From Shinisaurus crocodilurus (taxonomy: Eukaryota > Chordata > Lepidosauria > Squamata > Shinisauridae), in contig CM037879.1 in NCBI GenBank assembly GCA_021292165.1, positions 18,623,525 to 18,687,524 of the forward strand: a DNA stretch of 64,000 nucleotides, written 5' to 3'. Below, one piece after another: positions 31,552 to 42,107 of this stretch. The position numbers and the translations under genes were made by a program. Position 1 is the first letter of the stretch. Every line of letters starts with the position of its first letter. The notes beneath the pieces were generated by a model. The model was given only the letters and a program-made list of their open reading frames with translations, did not search any database and was not told where the DNA came from.

Positions 31552-32678
31552 GATAGCCTAAGTCTATCCTGTTCACCGGTGCTTTTTTTAATAACTGATT
31601 TTAATTACCTGTTATTGGCTTCTTATTTATTTATATTTTATACTGCTTTTTACTACTGTTGTTTGGTGATGGTTCTAGTTTGGTTATTTCTTAATCATCC
31701 GTCATAATGTCTGAGATCAGTTTTAAACCTCGGAGGCTATTGTAGTGCAAAGGCAGGACACATATTTCCTAAATAAAAGATGATAGCACACAGATATGAA
31801 CAGAAAAAGCCACCTCTCAAGTTGCAGTGATTAACCAGATTTATAGTACAATTCTACACAAGTCCCAGGACTGCAGCCTTGAGATACACTTCTTTTCTTC
31901 CATTAATCCACCATGAAGCTCTGCGATGGATTTTGGTACACACTTGCATTTTCAGCGATATTGTGCATCCACACACACCAATGTATACCTAAGAATAAGT
32001 CTTAAAAGCATATAAAGCACTTGAGTTGTTAAGCCTTCCGAAAACCTACATGTGTGGGTAGCATCACTAAAAGCAGGTATGATGGATAAAAATGAGTGAT
32101 GGTCCTTTTCAGTATAAACCATGGAGTCCATCTTCCAGCGTTGTTTATAAATAGAAGGGGGTTGATTGGCTTAGCTTCTGCTGGGCACCTTGGTCCTCCA
32201 TTTAGATAAGGAGAACATTTTTTAACACAGCTATCAGTTGCTGTGTCAAGAGGTTGTGATTAATCAACCACTGTTTGGGTTGAGGCCAATATCCATTGAG
32301 TCTGTTGCACTTGGGAGCTGAACAAAGATGGCTGTGACAGATTATATAGGATGAATTGGGACAATGTGTTAGGCCAAAATTGCAGTAAGAGAGAAAAGTG
32401 ATATTGCTTTAACCACATCATCTCCAATGTGTTGCATGTGGCTTGCAGAGCAAATCTAAATCTCCTGGGAAACAGTCAGCATCATCTTCAAGTGTATTGG
32501 CAAATATTTGTTTTCAGTCACTCAGTGATGTTGGGGCTTCAATAGACACACCTATGGCTTTCCCCCTAAGGTACATTCAGGTCGCTGTGACACAAAGGGC
32601 TAGCTATGCATTTGAATTTTATCTTTTAGTTTTGGAGTTCTAAATTGCCTAGCCTTATTTCTGAAGTGGAACCAGTGT
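31552..32678. other. Unannotated sequence
   Basis: About 1.1 kb without a recognised element apart from AT-rich runs. Confidence 0.45.
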
Positions 32679-33658
32679 AGAATCATAGAGCTGGAAGGTA
32701 CCATGGAGATCATCTAGTCCAGCCCAGGGGTGGTGTTAGGTACCAAAATATCTGGGGCTCAGGCCCACAGGACAGAAAAATGCACAAATTTGCATATGCT
32801 AATTTACATATGCTCTAAAGTGTGTGTGTCTTTAAAGGACCCTGTCTCCTAAGGACACCCCTATTTGTAAAAAGGGATGTATGGAAAGGGAGAAGAGGGC
32901 ATTTGATTTCAGAAAGAATCCTCAGGCAGAAAGATTCAATGGAGGGGGGCAGCAGGAGGTGAAGCACATGTGGGCAAAAAGCCAGCTAATCCAGGGGGAT
33001 CAGATGCAACAGAGATCCTCAGGACCCCTGTGCCTTTATTTCAGCAAGTGCCCATGGACAGCAGGATGGTGGGGCAGATGGTCTCCCAGAGATTTGGGAC
33101 TCCAAATGAAAGATCCAGGGCTCCAGCCCTAGTGGGTTGCCCCTTAACAGCACCTCTGGCCACCTGCTCAATGCAGGATCTGCCATGTAGGATGCAGCTA
33201 CAGCATCCCTGACAGAAGGCTGTCCAGCCTCTGCCTCCAGCAAAGGAGAGCCCACCACCTCCCAAGGCAACCTGTTCCACCGTCGAGCAGGTTGTACCAT
33301 TAGGAAATGTCTCCTAACGTTTAGCTGAAATCTGCTTCCATGTAATTCCCACTCATTGGTCCTAGTCCTACCCTTCGGAGCAACAGAAAACAAGCCTGCT
33401 CCATCTTCTGCATGACGGCCTTCCAGATATTTGAAGATGGCTATCATGTCTCCCCTTAATCTCTTCTGTTCAAGGCTAAACATATCCAGCTCTCTCAATT
33501 GTTCCTCATAGGACTTGGTTTCCAGCCTCTTCACCCTCTTGGTTGTCCTTCTCTTGGAAAGGCCCCAGTTTGTCAGTGGCCTTCTTAAATTATGGCACCC
33601 AGAACTCATCTCACAGTACCCCAGATGTGGCTTGACGAGCACAGAATAGAGTGGAACT
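32679..33658 (-). pseudogene. CR1 reverse transcriptase C-terminal part with tail, split by element Y
   Basis: The minus strand ends in CTATGATTCTA-type sequence at 32679. Coding text in the 33837-33019 frame includes VPLYSVLVKPHLGYCE, SYEEQLRELDMFSLEQKRLR and GDMIAIFKYLEGRHAEDGAG, which is the CR1 C-terminal domain. The frame then runs through WNRLPWEVVGSPLLEAE and is cut by element Y. The reverse-transcriptase catalytic core is missing upstream, where a foldback MITE abuts. Confidence 0.85.
32725..33158 (+). mobile_element. hAT-like element Y, copy 2, inserted in CR1
   Basis: Starts CAGGGGTGGTGTTAGGTACC and ends AACAGCACCTCTG. Contains CATATGCTAATTTACATATG, a GT run and AAAGGACCCTGTCTCC. 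CR1 sequence lies on both sides, with GCC repeated at both edges. No clean 8-bp duplication. Confidence 0.8.
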
Positions 33659-33662
33659 CTAG

Positions 33663-34011
33663 CCCTCTTCAGGCATTTAAAATGCATGTGGTCACCACAT
33701 GCAAGGAAGGGCAGCAGGGATTCATGCTTGCTTTGCCTCCCTCTGTCATTGACCTCATCACCCTCCATGTGTGGCTGTCCGTAGCAAGGAGCATCCTCTA
33801 TCAGTGGAAGCTCTCCTGGAGATTTTTCAGGATTCACTTCTGAACCATGCCGAGAGCCTCTACAGATAGAGGAGGCTCCCCACTGCAGCCAGGCACTCTC
33901 TATGCACAGGGGGCAACAAGGATGGCAATGGTGGGTGCGGAGCTAGTGTGTTCCTCCCCACCCCTCCTCTGCATGTGTAGAGGCTACACACATTTCAAAT
34001 GCTTGAAGAGG
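33663..34011. mobile_element. Palindromic MITE next to CR1
   Basis: Ends CCTCTTCAGGCATTTAAAAT and its near-complement ATTTCAAATGCTTGAAGAGG, about 25-bp inverted repeats. The 33019-33837 minus frame reads into it, so the CR1 frame there is a chance fusion. Confidence 0.75.
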
Positions 34012-34095
34012 TGTTATTATCTCTGGGGTTCTGTCTTAAGAATTCTCCATTGTCCCATGTTTTATTTCCAGGTTTTTTTTTAATTTGTTTGTTTT

Positions 34096-34510
34096 TTATG
34101 GAGCACTGGTAATGTGCTATATGCCACAGCTGTGCATACATCTGTGCTCATTATCAATGTGTATGTGAAAGTGGATTCAGGATGTCAGAGAAATCCACAA
34201 TGGATTCAAGTGAGCTCAGATTTCTATTATTCTGACCTGCAGGTTCTGCAGTGGAATGGCTTTTCCCGAGTCGTACAGATTTCGTGGACTTCCGGAACGG
34301 TTACTTTACTTTCCATAATTTTACACAAACTTAGTCATAGAAAAATATGAAACACAGACCAAAAAATGAAAATGTGCATGGGTTTTTTGGGGGGGTATTT
34401 GGGGGGGGGGATTTGTGCATTTTGTGAAGTGAAAATTTGTGCAAGTGCAAATTTGCACAAATACATATGACCGCATTTGCGCAAAATCCAATTCGGTCAA
34501 TGAACAGACG
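34096..34510 (-). mobile_element. hAT-like AT-rich element, degraded
   Basis: Holds AAAATTTGTGCAAGTGCAAA and other TTTGTGCA/TGCACAAA repeats, like those in 57970-58432. Ends not clear. Confidence 0.45.
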
Positions 34511-35020
34511 ACAGAAGGAAAGGTGGCTGACTATCTGTGAAATGCAGGCAGAAGGGATTTAACAAAGTCCATACATCCTTAATGTTGACAGAACATGCCA
34601 AGAAACTGCCTGCCCCCCCCAGTCCCAGTCGCAACAACACTACATCTTGATATGATTGTACACAAGGTTGTATCAAGATCCATTTTGTAAGGTGTTTCTC
34701 ACACTAATCCAGCTAATCCATCCCCTTTCAGCTACTGAGAGAATTGCAGCTAAGCCCCGAAGGCATGGGGAATCTTTAGAGGGGTGGCAGATGGTACCAT
34801 TACCCCTGCTAATCAGAAAGTCCCAGCGCTTCACCCTTGCATGCCCTGCCTCCACTACAATACTGGTGGTCCCAGTGTTATTATGTCCCAGATGGCTCAC
34901 TCATCCCATACAAGCATTGCATTTAGAAGCTCCTATAAAGCTCAGAATAAAAGCTGCAATGGATGAGGAGCTCCACTGACACAGGAGTCACCAGCCTCCT
35001 CCCCTAGTGGTATAGAAATG
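34511..35020. other. Unannotated sequence
   Basis: No recognised element. Confidence 0.4.
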
Positions 35021-35028
35021 TTTTAGAT

Positions 35029-35186
35029 CAGGGCTGCAGAACTGCAGGCTGGGGGGGGGGGAATCTAGCCTGCCTGGGGTTGCAATCCACCCCTCCAGGA
35101 ATCCACAGATGGTCATGCCCCCTTATCCCTGGCCCCACCCCCTTTTCTCCCAACCACCAATCATTTGCTGGTGCCACAGGTTTTGT

Positions 35187-35219
<33 letters not shown>

Positions 35220-35446
35220 TTCTAAACAGTTGAAATGCCTCTCCCAAGGCTTAGTTACTTGCAATGAGAGCTTTAAGCTAAAATATGCTGGTATCTTTGA
35301 TCTCTTTTGTATTTTGGACCCACCCCCTTTTACCTTTTGCCCCACCCCTTTTTGCCTTTGGCCCCACCCAGCACTGGAATGCGGCCCCCCAAAGCTTGTC
35401 TGGAATGGAATTCAGCCCTCAGTCTGAAAGAGGTTCTGCACCCCTA
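35029..35446 (+). mobile_element. hAT MITE with perfect target duplication
   Basis: CAGGGCTGCAGAAC at the left, GTTCTGCACCCCTA at the right. TTTTAGAT at 35021-35028 and 35447-35454. The body has repeated CCCCACCCCCTTTT phrases and an AC run (35190-35219). A diverged minus copy is at 44867-45072. Confidence 0.93.
35190..35219. repeat. (AC)n microsatellite
   Basis: About 15 AC units inside the hAT MITE. Confidence 0.95.
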
Positions 35447-35484
35447 TTTTAGATAAATAAATGAGTGTGTATAGGATTGCAGCC

Positions 35485-35560
35485 TAACAGGGCAATCCTA
35501 TGCATCTCTACTTGGAAGGAAGCTCCATTGAGTGCAATGGGACTTACTCTCAAGGAAGTG
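35485..35560. mobile_element. Short palindromic MITE (GGGCAATCCTATGCAT type)
   Basis: GGGCAATCCTATGCATCTC, then GAGTGCAATGGGACTTACTC. The mirrored ATAGGATTGCAGCC lies just upstream, so the unit is broken. Confidence 0.55.
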
Positions 35561-35596
35561 AGTACACAACTGCAAACTAAGTGTGCTTATAGCTGT

Positions 35597-36070
35597 TTTA
35601 TAGAGGTGTACAAAATTATGTATGGTGTGGAGAGAGAGTGGATAGGGATACATTTTTCTCCCTTTCTCATAGTATTAGAACCCGGGGTCATCCCATGAAG
35701 CTGATTGGTGGGTGATTCAGGACGGATAAAAGGAAGCACTTCTTCACACAGCGCATAGTTAAATGATGGAATTCACTTCCACAGGATGTAGTGATGGCCA
35801 CCAATTCAGAGGGCTTTAAAAGGGGATCGGACAAATTCATGGAGGAGAAGGCTATCAGTGGCTACTAGTCCTGATGGCTATATGCTACCTCCAGTATCAG
35901 AGGCAGTATACCTATGTACACCAGTTGCTGGGGATCATGCTGGGTGCTGTTGCACTCACATCCTGCTTGTGGGTTTCCCATGGACATCTGGTTGGCCACT
36001 GTGTGAACAGAATGCTGGAATAGATGGACGCTTGGTCTGACCCAGCATGGCTCTTCTTATGTTCTTAATG
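35597..36070 (+). mobile_element. CR1 LINE 3' end (TTCTTATG tail type)
   Basis: From GAGGTGTACAAAATTATGTA through GAAGCTGATTGGTGGGTGAT to GGCTCTTCTTATGTTCTTAA. It keeps the 3' untranslated part and the last broken codons only. Confidence 0.88.
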
Positions 36071-36077
36071 TGCACTG

Positions 36078-36272
36078 TGGCACATAAGAACATAGGAAGC
36101 TATAGTCTGTCTATAGTCTGTCTAGTACAGTTGACACTGAATGGTACGGCTCTGCAGGGTTTCAGGCAGGAATTTTAAAAGCTCTACCTGGAGATTCTGG
36201 GGATTGAACCCGGGACCTGGCTTCTGCATGCAAAGCACGTGCTCTACACTGAGTTATCACCCCTCCGTGTTT
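36078..36272 (-). mobile_element. tRNA-Ala-like SINE with CR1-like tail
   Basis: Read on the minus strand: AACTCAGTGTAGAGCACGTG (A-box region), TTTGCATGCAGAAGCC, GGGTTCAATCCCC (B box), then CTGCCTGAAACCCTGCAGAG, and a tail ending CTTCCTATGTTCTTATG like the CR1 tails here. The head looks like tRNA-Ala(TGC) with an insertion. Confidence 0.85.
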
Positions 36273-37636
36273 ATTATGGGAGTGTGTGCACATCTCCCAT
36301 ATGTACATCCAGCCATTCTTCTCCTTTCCAGGGTTAGTTGTGTGGAGCCAACTGGGGAGGGGAAGGGAGAATTCTTGTGGCTTGTGCCCTGGTGCATATC
36401 TGCGTGATTTGTTTTTCTGTGCACTCATTCTGGAACAATGACAATGTTCAATCTGATTCTTCCATTGTCTTCTGAAGTTTCATAACATAAAATCCCCCGG
36501 CCTCTGAGCTAAGCTGTCGAGATAGCTCACTTTACAAAAACTACATGGAAGCATGTTTTTTATTAATAAGATCAGAAGAGGAAACTTCCTGGTCCATTAG
36601 AACCCTTGTTTTATCTGCAAATACTGCTCTCATTGAAAGCATACTAATAGCATGCTAAATTTTAAAATGCATTAATTGGTTAATAAGATAAAGTAGGCAT
36701 TAATCCACCAAGCATATGTAATGCACTCTTTGATGTATCCAGCTTAATGCCTTTTGGGTTGTCCAGCACTTTTTCCAGAATAATGTGGGGTTTATAAAAA
36801 ATAGTTAATGTATGGACTCTGTTCTCTCTCTTTCTCCCCCCCCCCATATTTTAAATGCTATGTTTCCATCGCTCTAAGAGAATGATCTTCTTTTTCATTA
36901 GAAGTCAACTAGAAGAACCAGCTTCCAATCAACAGCCAATCCTTGTCAATCTAAAAGACATGACACAAAAGGGAAAAGGAGATTGACAGGGAAGAAGAAG
37001 AAAAATGCAACGTTAGGCACCAGTGCTTAAAGTTAAATACTAATTCTTATAATGATCAGCTGGAATGGAAACAGTTCAGGGAAAGGAGGTTGCCATTTGC
37101 CAATGGAGCTGATCTTTCCGCAGAGCTGATGGAATGATGCTACTTTCCATCTCCCTCTGCTGCAGCCTGATGGAATGGCTGCTGCCTGGTGACAGTTGAA
37201 GGAGGAGCCCAATGGAGCTGGTCCTTCAGCAGAGCTGGCCATCACCCTCTGCTGCAACATGATGGAATGGTGATATTATTGCCATTGTTCAATATACCTG
37301 AAACATAAGTTTTTGCTGAATTAAATGTAACCTAATATCCATTACCATTACCACTTCTGAGAAAGATGCCAGCGAAGTGATCCATTGATTGGGTAAGATA
37401 GGATAATATCCAATTCATTATTCCATTCTTGCCAAGATACTGTGTGTCATATTTATTCACAGATAATACATATTTATAAACCTGGATTGTGGATCGGTAT
37501 AGCTGCTCAGTCTCAATACTTCCAATAACAAAGAGGACTCTGAAGCTGTAAAAGCAGCAGGGCCAACATCTTTTTAATACAGGTTTATCTAAATCGGCTA
37601 ATTCTTGAATGCAGTTAATGCTTCTCTCACCCATAT
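36273..37636. other. Unique block, about 1.36 kb
   Basis: No repeat recognised. The part at 36470-36830 is AT-rich with ATTAAT/TTAATG motifs. An imperfect duplication of a CAGCTGATGGAATG-like unit occurs at about 37085-37265 (GCTGATGGAATGATGCTACT, CTGATGGAATGGCTGCTG, CATGATGGAATGGTGATA). Possible conserved non-coding DNA; not shown. Confidence 0.4.
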
Positions 37637-38698
37637 AGAATCATAGAAAAGTAGAGTTGGAAGGGGCCTACAAGGCCATCGAGTCCAACCCCCTGCTCAG
37701 TGCAGGAATCCAGGTCAAAGCATCCCTGGCAGATGGCCATCCAGCTTCACCTTGAATGCCTCCAGAGTGGGAGAGCTCACCACCTCCCTAGGTAATTGGT
37801 TCCATTGTCTTATTGCTCTAACAGTCAGGAAATTTTTCCTGATGTTCAGGTGGAATCTGGGTTCCTGTAACTTGAACCCATTATTCTGTGTCCTGCAAAC
37901 TGGGATGATCGAGAAGAGATCCTGGCCCTCCTCTGTGTGACAACCCTTCAAGTACTGGAAGAGTGTGATCATATCTCCCCTCAGTCTCCTCTTCTGAAGG
38001 CTAAACATGCCCAGTTCTTTCGGTCTCTCCTCATAGGGCCTAGTTTCCAGTCCCTTTATCATCTTTGTTGCCTTCCTCTGAACCCTCTCCAGTTTGTCTA
38101 CATCCTTCTTACAGTGTGGTGCCCAGAACTGGACGCAGTACTCAAGATGAGGCCTAACCTGTGCTGAGTAAAGGGGAATTATCACTTCCCATGATTTGGA
38201 CACTATACTTCTATTAATGCAGCCCAAAATAGCATTTGCCTTCTTTGCAGCCACATCACATTGCTGGCTCATATTCAGTTTGTGATCTACCACAATTCCA
38301 AGATCCTTCTCACTTGTAGTATTGTTGAGCCAAGTCTCCCCCATTTTGTAACTCTGCATTTGGTTTCCTCTCCCTAGGTGCAGCACTTGGCATATATCCC
38401 TATTAAATTTCATTCTGTTGTTTTCGGCCCAGCGCTCCAGCCTATCGAAATCGCTTTGAATTTTGTTTCTGTCTCCAGAGTATTAGCTGTTCCACCTAAC
38501 TTTGTGTCATCTGCAAATTTGATAAGCATTCCCTGCACCTCCTCATCCAGGTCATTAATAAAAATGTTGAAGAGCACTGGGCCCAGGACCGAGCCCTGTG
38601 GTACCCCACTCCCAGTTTGAGAAGGTACCATTGATAAGCACTCTTTGAGTCCGATTCTGTAGCCAATTGTGGATCCACCTGATAGTTGTTCCATCCAG
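37637..38698 (-). mobile_element. CR1 LINE, reverse transcriptase and 3' end
   Basis: The best-preserved LINE in the window. The minus strand ends in CTATGATTCTATATG at 37637. The coding part starts at about 38698, at the palm region of reverse transcriptase, so the element is 5'-truncated there, where an L1 begins on the other strand. Confidence 0.92.
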
Positions 38699-38715
38699 CC
38701 CATATGATTTGGCAA
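37715..38715 (-). pseudogene. CR1 reverse transcriptase, C-terminal half, one frameshift
   Basis: This enzyme copies LINE RNA into DNA at a nicked target. Frame 38715-38410 carries [27 protein letters not shown] and [16 protein letters not shown] is the catalytic aspartate pair of the palm. The frame then shifts near 38480. Frame 38413-37715 continues with [51 protein letters not shown] and LSVxKRRLRGDMI-like text to LPREVVSSPTLEAFKVKLDG. The upstream half with fingers, and the endonuclease, are missing. One frameshift over 330 codons marks a fairly young copy. Not functional. Confidence 0.9.
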
Positions 38716-39235
38716 TGCCTAATGGCCACTTCTTTTGTGGGGGAGGTAATAATACGGATAAACTTTGTGATGGAAAGTTCTTTAATATTTACTGATGTGC
38801 ATGCTCTTCTTAACTATCTACCTGCCTCTTGGAACTTAATGCAAGGTGATTGCAAATGGATCCTCCACGCTCTTTTGACAGCTAAAAGACTAATATTACA
38901 ACACTGGAAGGACAAACAGCCACCTTTGATAACACAATGGGTTGAGGACTTAATGACAATGTCGATTTTAGAACGGGTAGTCTTTAGGCATAATCTATGA
39001 ATGGATATTTGGTCTGCCTTTGTTGAAGTTTATGCGTAACTATGCCTAAGAATAGTAGTATATCTTGCTATATATAAAATATATAGGGGTACATATTACA
39101 CATGTATTCATCATAATAGATTTATTCAAATCCCATGTAAAAAACCTGTAATACTTTACTTTATTTCTTTATGGTTTTTTATTCTGTTTTTGTTTTGATT
39201 TTGAAACTCACAATAAAAAAATTAATGAAAAAATA
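38699..39235 (+). mobile_element. L1 LINE 3' end
   Basis: The frame 38686-39000 reads [55 protein letters not shown] and TQWVEDLMTMSILER: the L1 ORF2 C-terminus. The AT-rich tail ends in CAATAAAAAAATTAATGAAAAAA. Its 5' end abuts the 5' end of the CR1. Confidence 0.88.
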
Positions 39236-39247
39236 TTCTTGTTGTCA

Positions 39248-39330
39248 TCATCTCTGGAAAGGTACTGTAGCTTAATGGTAGAACCCTTGCTTTCCATGCA
39301 GAGTGTTCCAGTTTCAATTCCTGCCATCTC
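39248..39330 (+). mobile_element. tRNA-like SINE fragment
   Basis: GTACTGTAGCTTAATGGTAG, CTTTCCATGCAGAG and GTTTCAATTCCTGCCATCTCC resemble the tRNA-Ala-like SINE at 36078. Not a functional tRNA; the arms do not pair well. Confidence 0.6.
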
Positions 39331-39344
39331 CAGTTGAGAGCTTG

Positions 39345-39412
39345 GGGAGTAAGCCCCATTGGACTTAATGGTATTTACTACTGAGTACTTATGTATAGGA
39401 TTGCACTGTAAA
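39345..39412. mobile_element. Short palindromic MITE, half unit
   Basis: TAAGCCCCATTGGACTTAATG and TATAGGATTGCACTGT. Confidence 0.5.
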
Positions 39413-39479
39413 CCAATAAAAAAAATAGCAGCAGCAGTAATGAAACAATCTTCAGAATAAAGAAGAGAAACAACTCCTA

Positions 39480-39765
39480 TCAAAGCAGAAGGATAGAAGG
39501 CTAGTCGCACTCAGCCTCCCTCAAGGGCCTCCCAAAAGAATCATGTCTTGATGATGACTCTGGGAAGGTAGGCTTCTCTGGGAAGAGCATTCCAGAGTGT
39601 TGGTGCCACAGCTGAAAATACCCTGCTCCTTCTTGTCCCATCCAGCCTCAGTCAGCAGGAGAAACCAGGGGAAGAGTACACAGGAAGAAATATATCGGAT
39701 AAAGTAGTCCTTTGGGTACGCAGGTCCCAGGCTGATGAAGAGTTTAAAACAGGGGTGGATAAGTC
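39480..39765 (-). mobile_element. Old LINE-derived repeat, first part
   Basis: AAGAGCATTCCAGAGTGTTGG, CACAGCTGAAAATACCCTGC and GGCTGATGAAGAGTTTAAAAC. It seems to resume at 39891-40205 after an inserted segment. Confidence 0.55.
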
Positions 39766-39890
39766 ATGTTCCTCCAGATGTTTTAACCTACAACTCACAT
39801 CAGCCCTAGCCAGCATACCTAATGGAGAGCGATGCTGGACTAGATGGACTCTTGGCCTGATCCAGCGTGACTCTTCTTATGTTCTTAGAC
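39766..39890 (+). mobile_element. Foldback half plus CR1 tail
   Basis: CAGGGGTGGATAAGTCATG then CCTCCAGATGTTTTAACCTA (foldback-like, up to about 39825), followed by GATGCTGGACTAGATGGACT and GACTCTTCTTATGTTCTTAG (CR1 3' end). Confidence 0.6.
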
Positions 39891-40205
39891 CGCTCCTCCA
39901 GGAAGGACTGGAATCACTTTAAAACCATGTCTCTAAGCCCAATCCAGATAAACGATCCAGAAGGATACCATGGTCAACAGTATTGAAAGCTGCTGAGAGG
40001 TGCAGAAGAACCAACAGGGTTGCACTCCCCACATCCATTCCCTGGTGTGAGCAATCAACCAGGGCAACCAAGGCTGTTTCCATCCCACCTGACCACCTCA
40101 GAGTTCCAGGTACCCAGCTCAGCTCTGGCAGATTTCACAAGCCAGGATGGACAAGAATCTAAAGAGCAAGTGGGCTTATGGGAGGGGGAAATGGCAGCCC
40201 CCAGG
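39891..40205 (-). mobile_element. Old LINE-derived repeat, second part
   Basis: GAAGGATACCATGGTCAACAG, GAAAGCTGCTGAGAGGTGCAG and GGGCAACCAAGGCTGTTTCC, a phrase set I know from reptile interspersed repeats. Confidence 0.6.
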
Positions 40206-40229
40206 GTCACATCAGAATGACACTATAGT

Positions 40230-40356
40230 CAGCCTTTCCCAACTTGTTGCCCTCCAAATGTGTTGGACTACAACCCCCACCACCCATGAACATTGGCTGG
40301 GGATGATGGGAATTGTAGTCCAAAACATCTAGAAAGCGCCTGGTTGGGGAAGGCTG
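40230..40356. mobile_element. Foldback hAT-like MITE
   Basis: CAGCCTTTCCCAACTTGTTG at the left and TGGTTGGGGAAGGCTG at the right, with GTTGGACTACAACCCCCA mirrored. Flanks ACTATAGT and CACTGTGT do not match exactly. Confidence 0.85.
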
Positions 40357-40374
40357 CACTGTGTCATCATGCGG

Positions 40375-41470
40375 TGTCACTCTGGGTGGAGGTTCACAGG
40401 AAAAAACGGTGGCTGCCAAAAAGGGCCCCAGCACTGACCGATGAGCTCCCTCTCATCAGCCAAACGGGGCTCCCATGAACAAAAAGCGGGGAGGGGGGGG
40501 CAGTGTTTCAGCTCCATCCTAATTCTGAACCCGTTGACGCGTCTGGACACTTTACAAAGGCAACCCCATGTATAACACACAGGAATAACCAAATCTTATC
40601 AAAGCAAGGGCAGCTCTTTCCAGAAGGAGTGAAAGAAAGGCACACAAGGTGAGAAGGGGCTGATCTGATCATGATTCCCTCCAGCCCGTTATTATTTTAA
40701 GTCTAGCAAACCAGTTAGGGCTTAACCTTCGCTGACCTCAAACTAGGAGCCCTGAAGCATTCCTCCTCCCTGATCCATGTTCAGGATTGCAGCAACAATC
40801 TGGGGAATGGGGGGGGGGGAAACACACACACACGTATCTCTTACATAATGGCGGCAAAGTTGTTCTGGCCCAACAGACATCCAGTGGGAGATTAACCATC
40901 CTGTGGATGGTTCTACTTATTGCAAAAGCCCATGCAAATGTTTGTACGTTGGTTTGACCTGTGTGAGTTATGAGTTTCCCCCTGTCTGTTTTTACTTTGC
41001 TTTTCTCTTCCCGTTCTCAAACATTTCAGTTCAGCCTTTGAGTCTCTTGCTGATCCTTCTCTTCAGCTGTTCTCTGGAATAGCCAACACCTGGCAGCATT
41101 TGGATGCTCCATTTGCACAAGTGCCAAATGAACAGGGCTAAGGTTTCCCCAAGCGTGGCAGTGATGGAATGGGATTTCATTTCACTGTATTGCATGCAAC
41201 AGCTTCACAGCCCGAAATGAGATCCCTTGTGGAAGAGATTAAGGCCCCTGGCTGGATGGCAAATGATTTTCGGGCGCTCTTAATTAGCTCTGTTCTAACA
41301 AAACCTGTTTGCATTCTCATAGCATCCACTCTTCAGGTGGGCAAGAAATCATATCCAGCAATTTACCCCTCTCCATTGACTTTCAGTAGATAAAGTTGTT
41401 CATTTCTTAGATTTTTGAAGATGGCAGTGAATAGAAACACTTGGGAAGATGTAAATTCTGGCCAGAGGTT
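40375..41470. other. Unannotated sequence, about 1.1 kb
   Basis: No recognised element. Short CA and G runs near 40815. Confidence 0.45.
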
Positions 41471-41790
41471 AGCACAATCAGTGGGGAAAAGAAGCCACCG
41501 TGGCAGTGCATGCCGGTCACATGCCACACGGTTTGCCTAATTACGGGCGCAGTGCACAGCTTTCCGTGTTGTTCGAACCCAGTGAGGTGCACAGTGGGGG
41601 TGTCTTCAAAACCACCCCAGAACCTGGGGATTCTGGGGTGGCTTTGAAGCTGCGCACCTTGCCGGGTTCGGACAACATGGGAAGCAGCCACGACGGTAAT
41701 TAGGCAAATTGCATGGCACGCAACCAGCATGTGCGTGGTGGGGAAAAGAAGCCTTGGTGACTTCTCTTCCCCACTGATTGTGTGAACCAG
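41471..41790. mobile_element. Large palindromic MITE
   Basis: The ends GCACAATCAGTGGGGAAAAG and CTCTTCCCCACTGATTGTG are inverted repeats. The inside is mirrored too: CCTAATTACGGGCGCAG against ACGGTAATTAGG, and CAGAACCTGGGGATTCTGGG at the centre. About 320 bp. No clear target duplication. Confidence 0.8.
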
Positions 41791-41796
41791 GTCACT

Positions 41797-41885
41797 ATGT
41801 GTTTATGACTGTTTACCAGTGATTCAGTGGTAAATTTTGAAGTGATCATGATAGTCCCCGTAGCTACATCCCCAGGGAGAGTACA
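41797..41885 (-). repeat. Unclassified short repeat, copy 2
   Basis: Reverse copy of 3178-3265 (shared ACTTCAAAATTTACCACT). Confidence 0.45.
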
Positions 41886-42014
41886 AAAATGCAGGCAGGT
41901 GCGTTGATCTATATCTGTGCATGTGTTGTGTGTGTACATGCACAGGCACCCAAAAAGCAGCAGTACACAGCATAATACCCAATTTATTAGGACCAGCTGA
42001 CAGTCATGGAATAG

Positions 42015-42060
42015 TGAGCTGGCAATGCACAGTGTAGTGGTTAGCATGTTGGACTTTAGC
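42015..42060 (+). mobile_element. SINE head fragment
   Basis: CAGTGTAGTGGTTAGCATG and TTGGACTTTAGCTGGAGAGA match the tRNA-like head of Sauria-type SINEs. Broken off at about 42075. Confidence 0.55.
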
Positions 42061-42107
42061 TGGAGAGATCTGAGATTGCATGAGAAAGGGAATGAGAGGG
42101 ACACAAT

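Noticed and set aside
33019..33837. 272-codon minus frame, the longest in the window
   Set aside because: Its middle is CR1 reverse transcriptase, but both ends run into other transposons (a palindromic MITE and element Y), so the fusion is accidental.
36180..36272. Possible tRNA-Ala gene (minus)
   Set aside because: A and B boxes are present, but the arms mispair and it continues into a SINE body and CR1-like tail.
39248..39330. Possible tRNA gene (plus)
   Set aside because: Degraded boxes and unpaired arms; SINE fragment.
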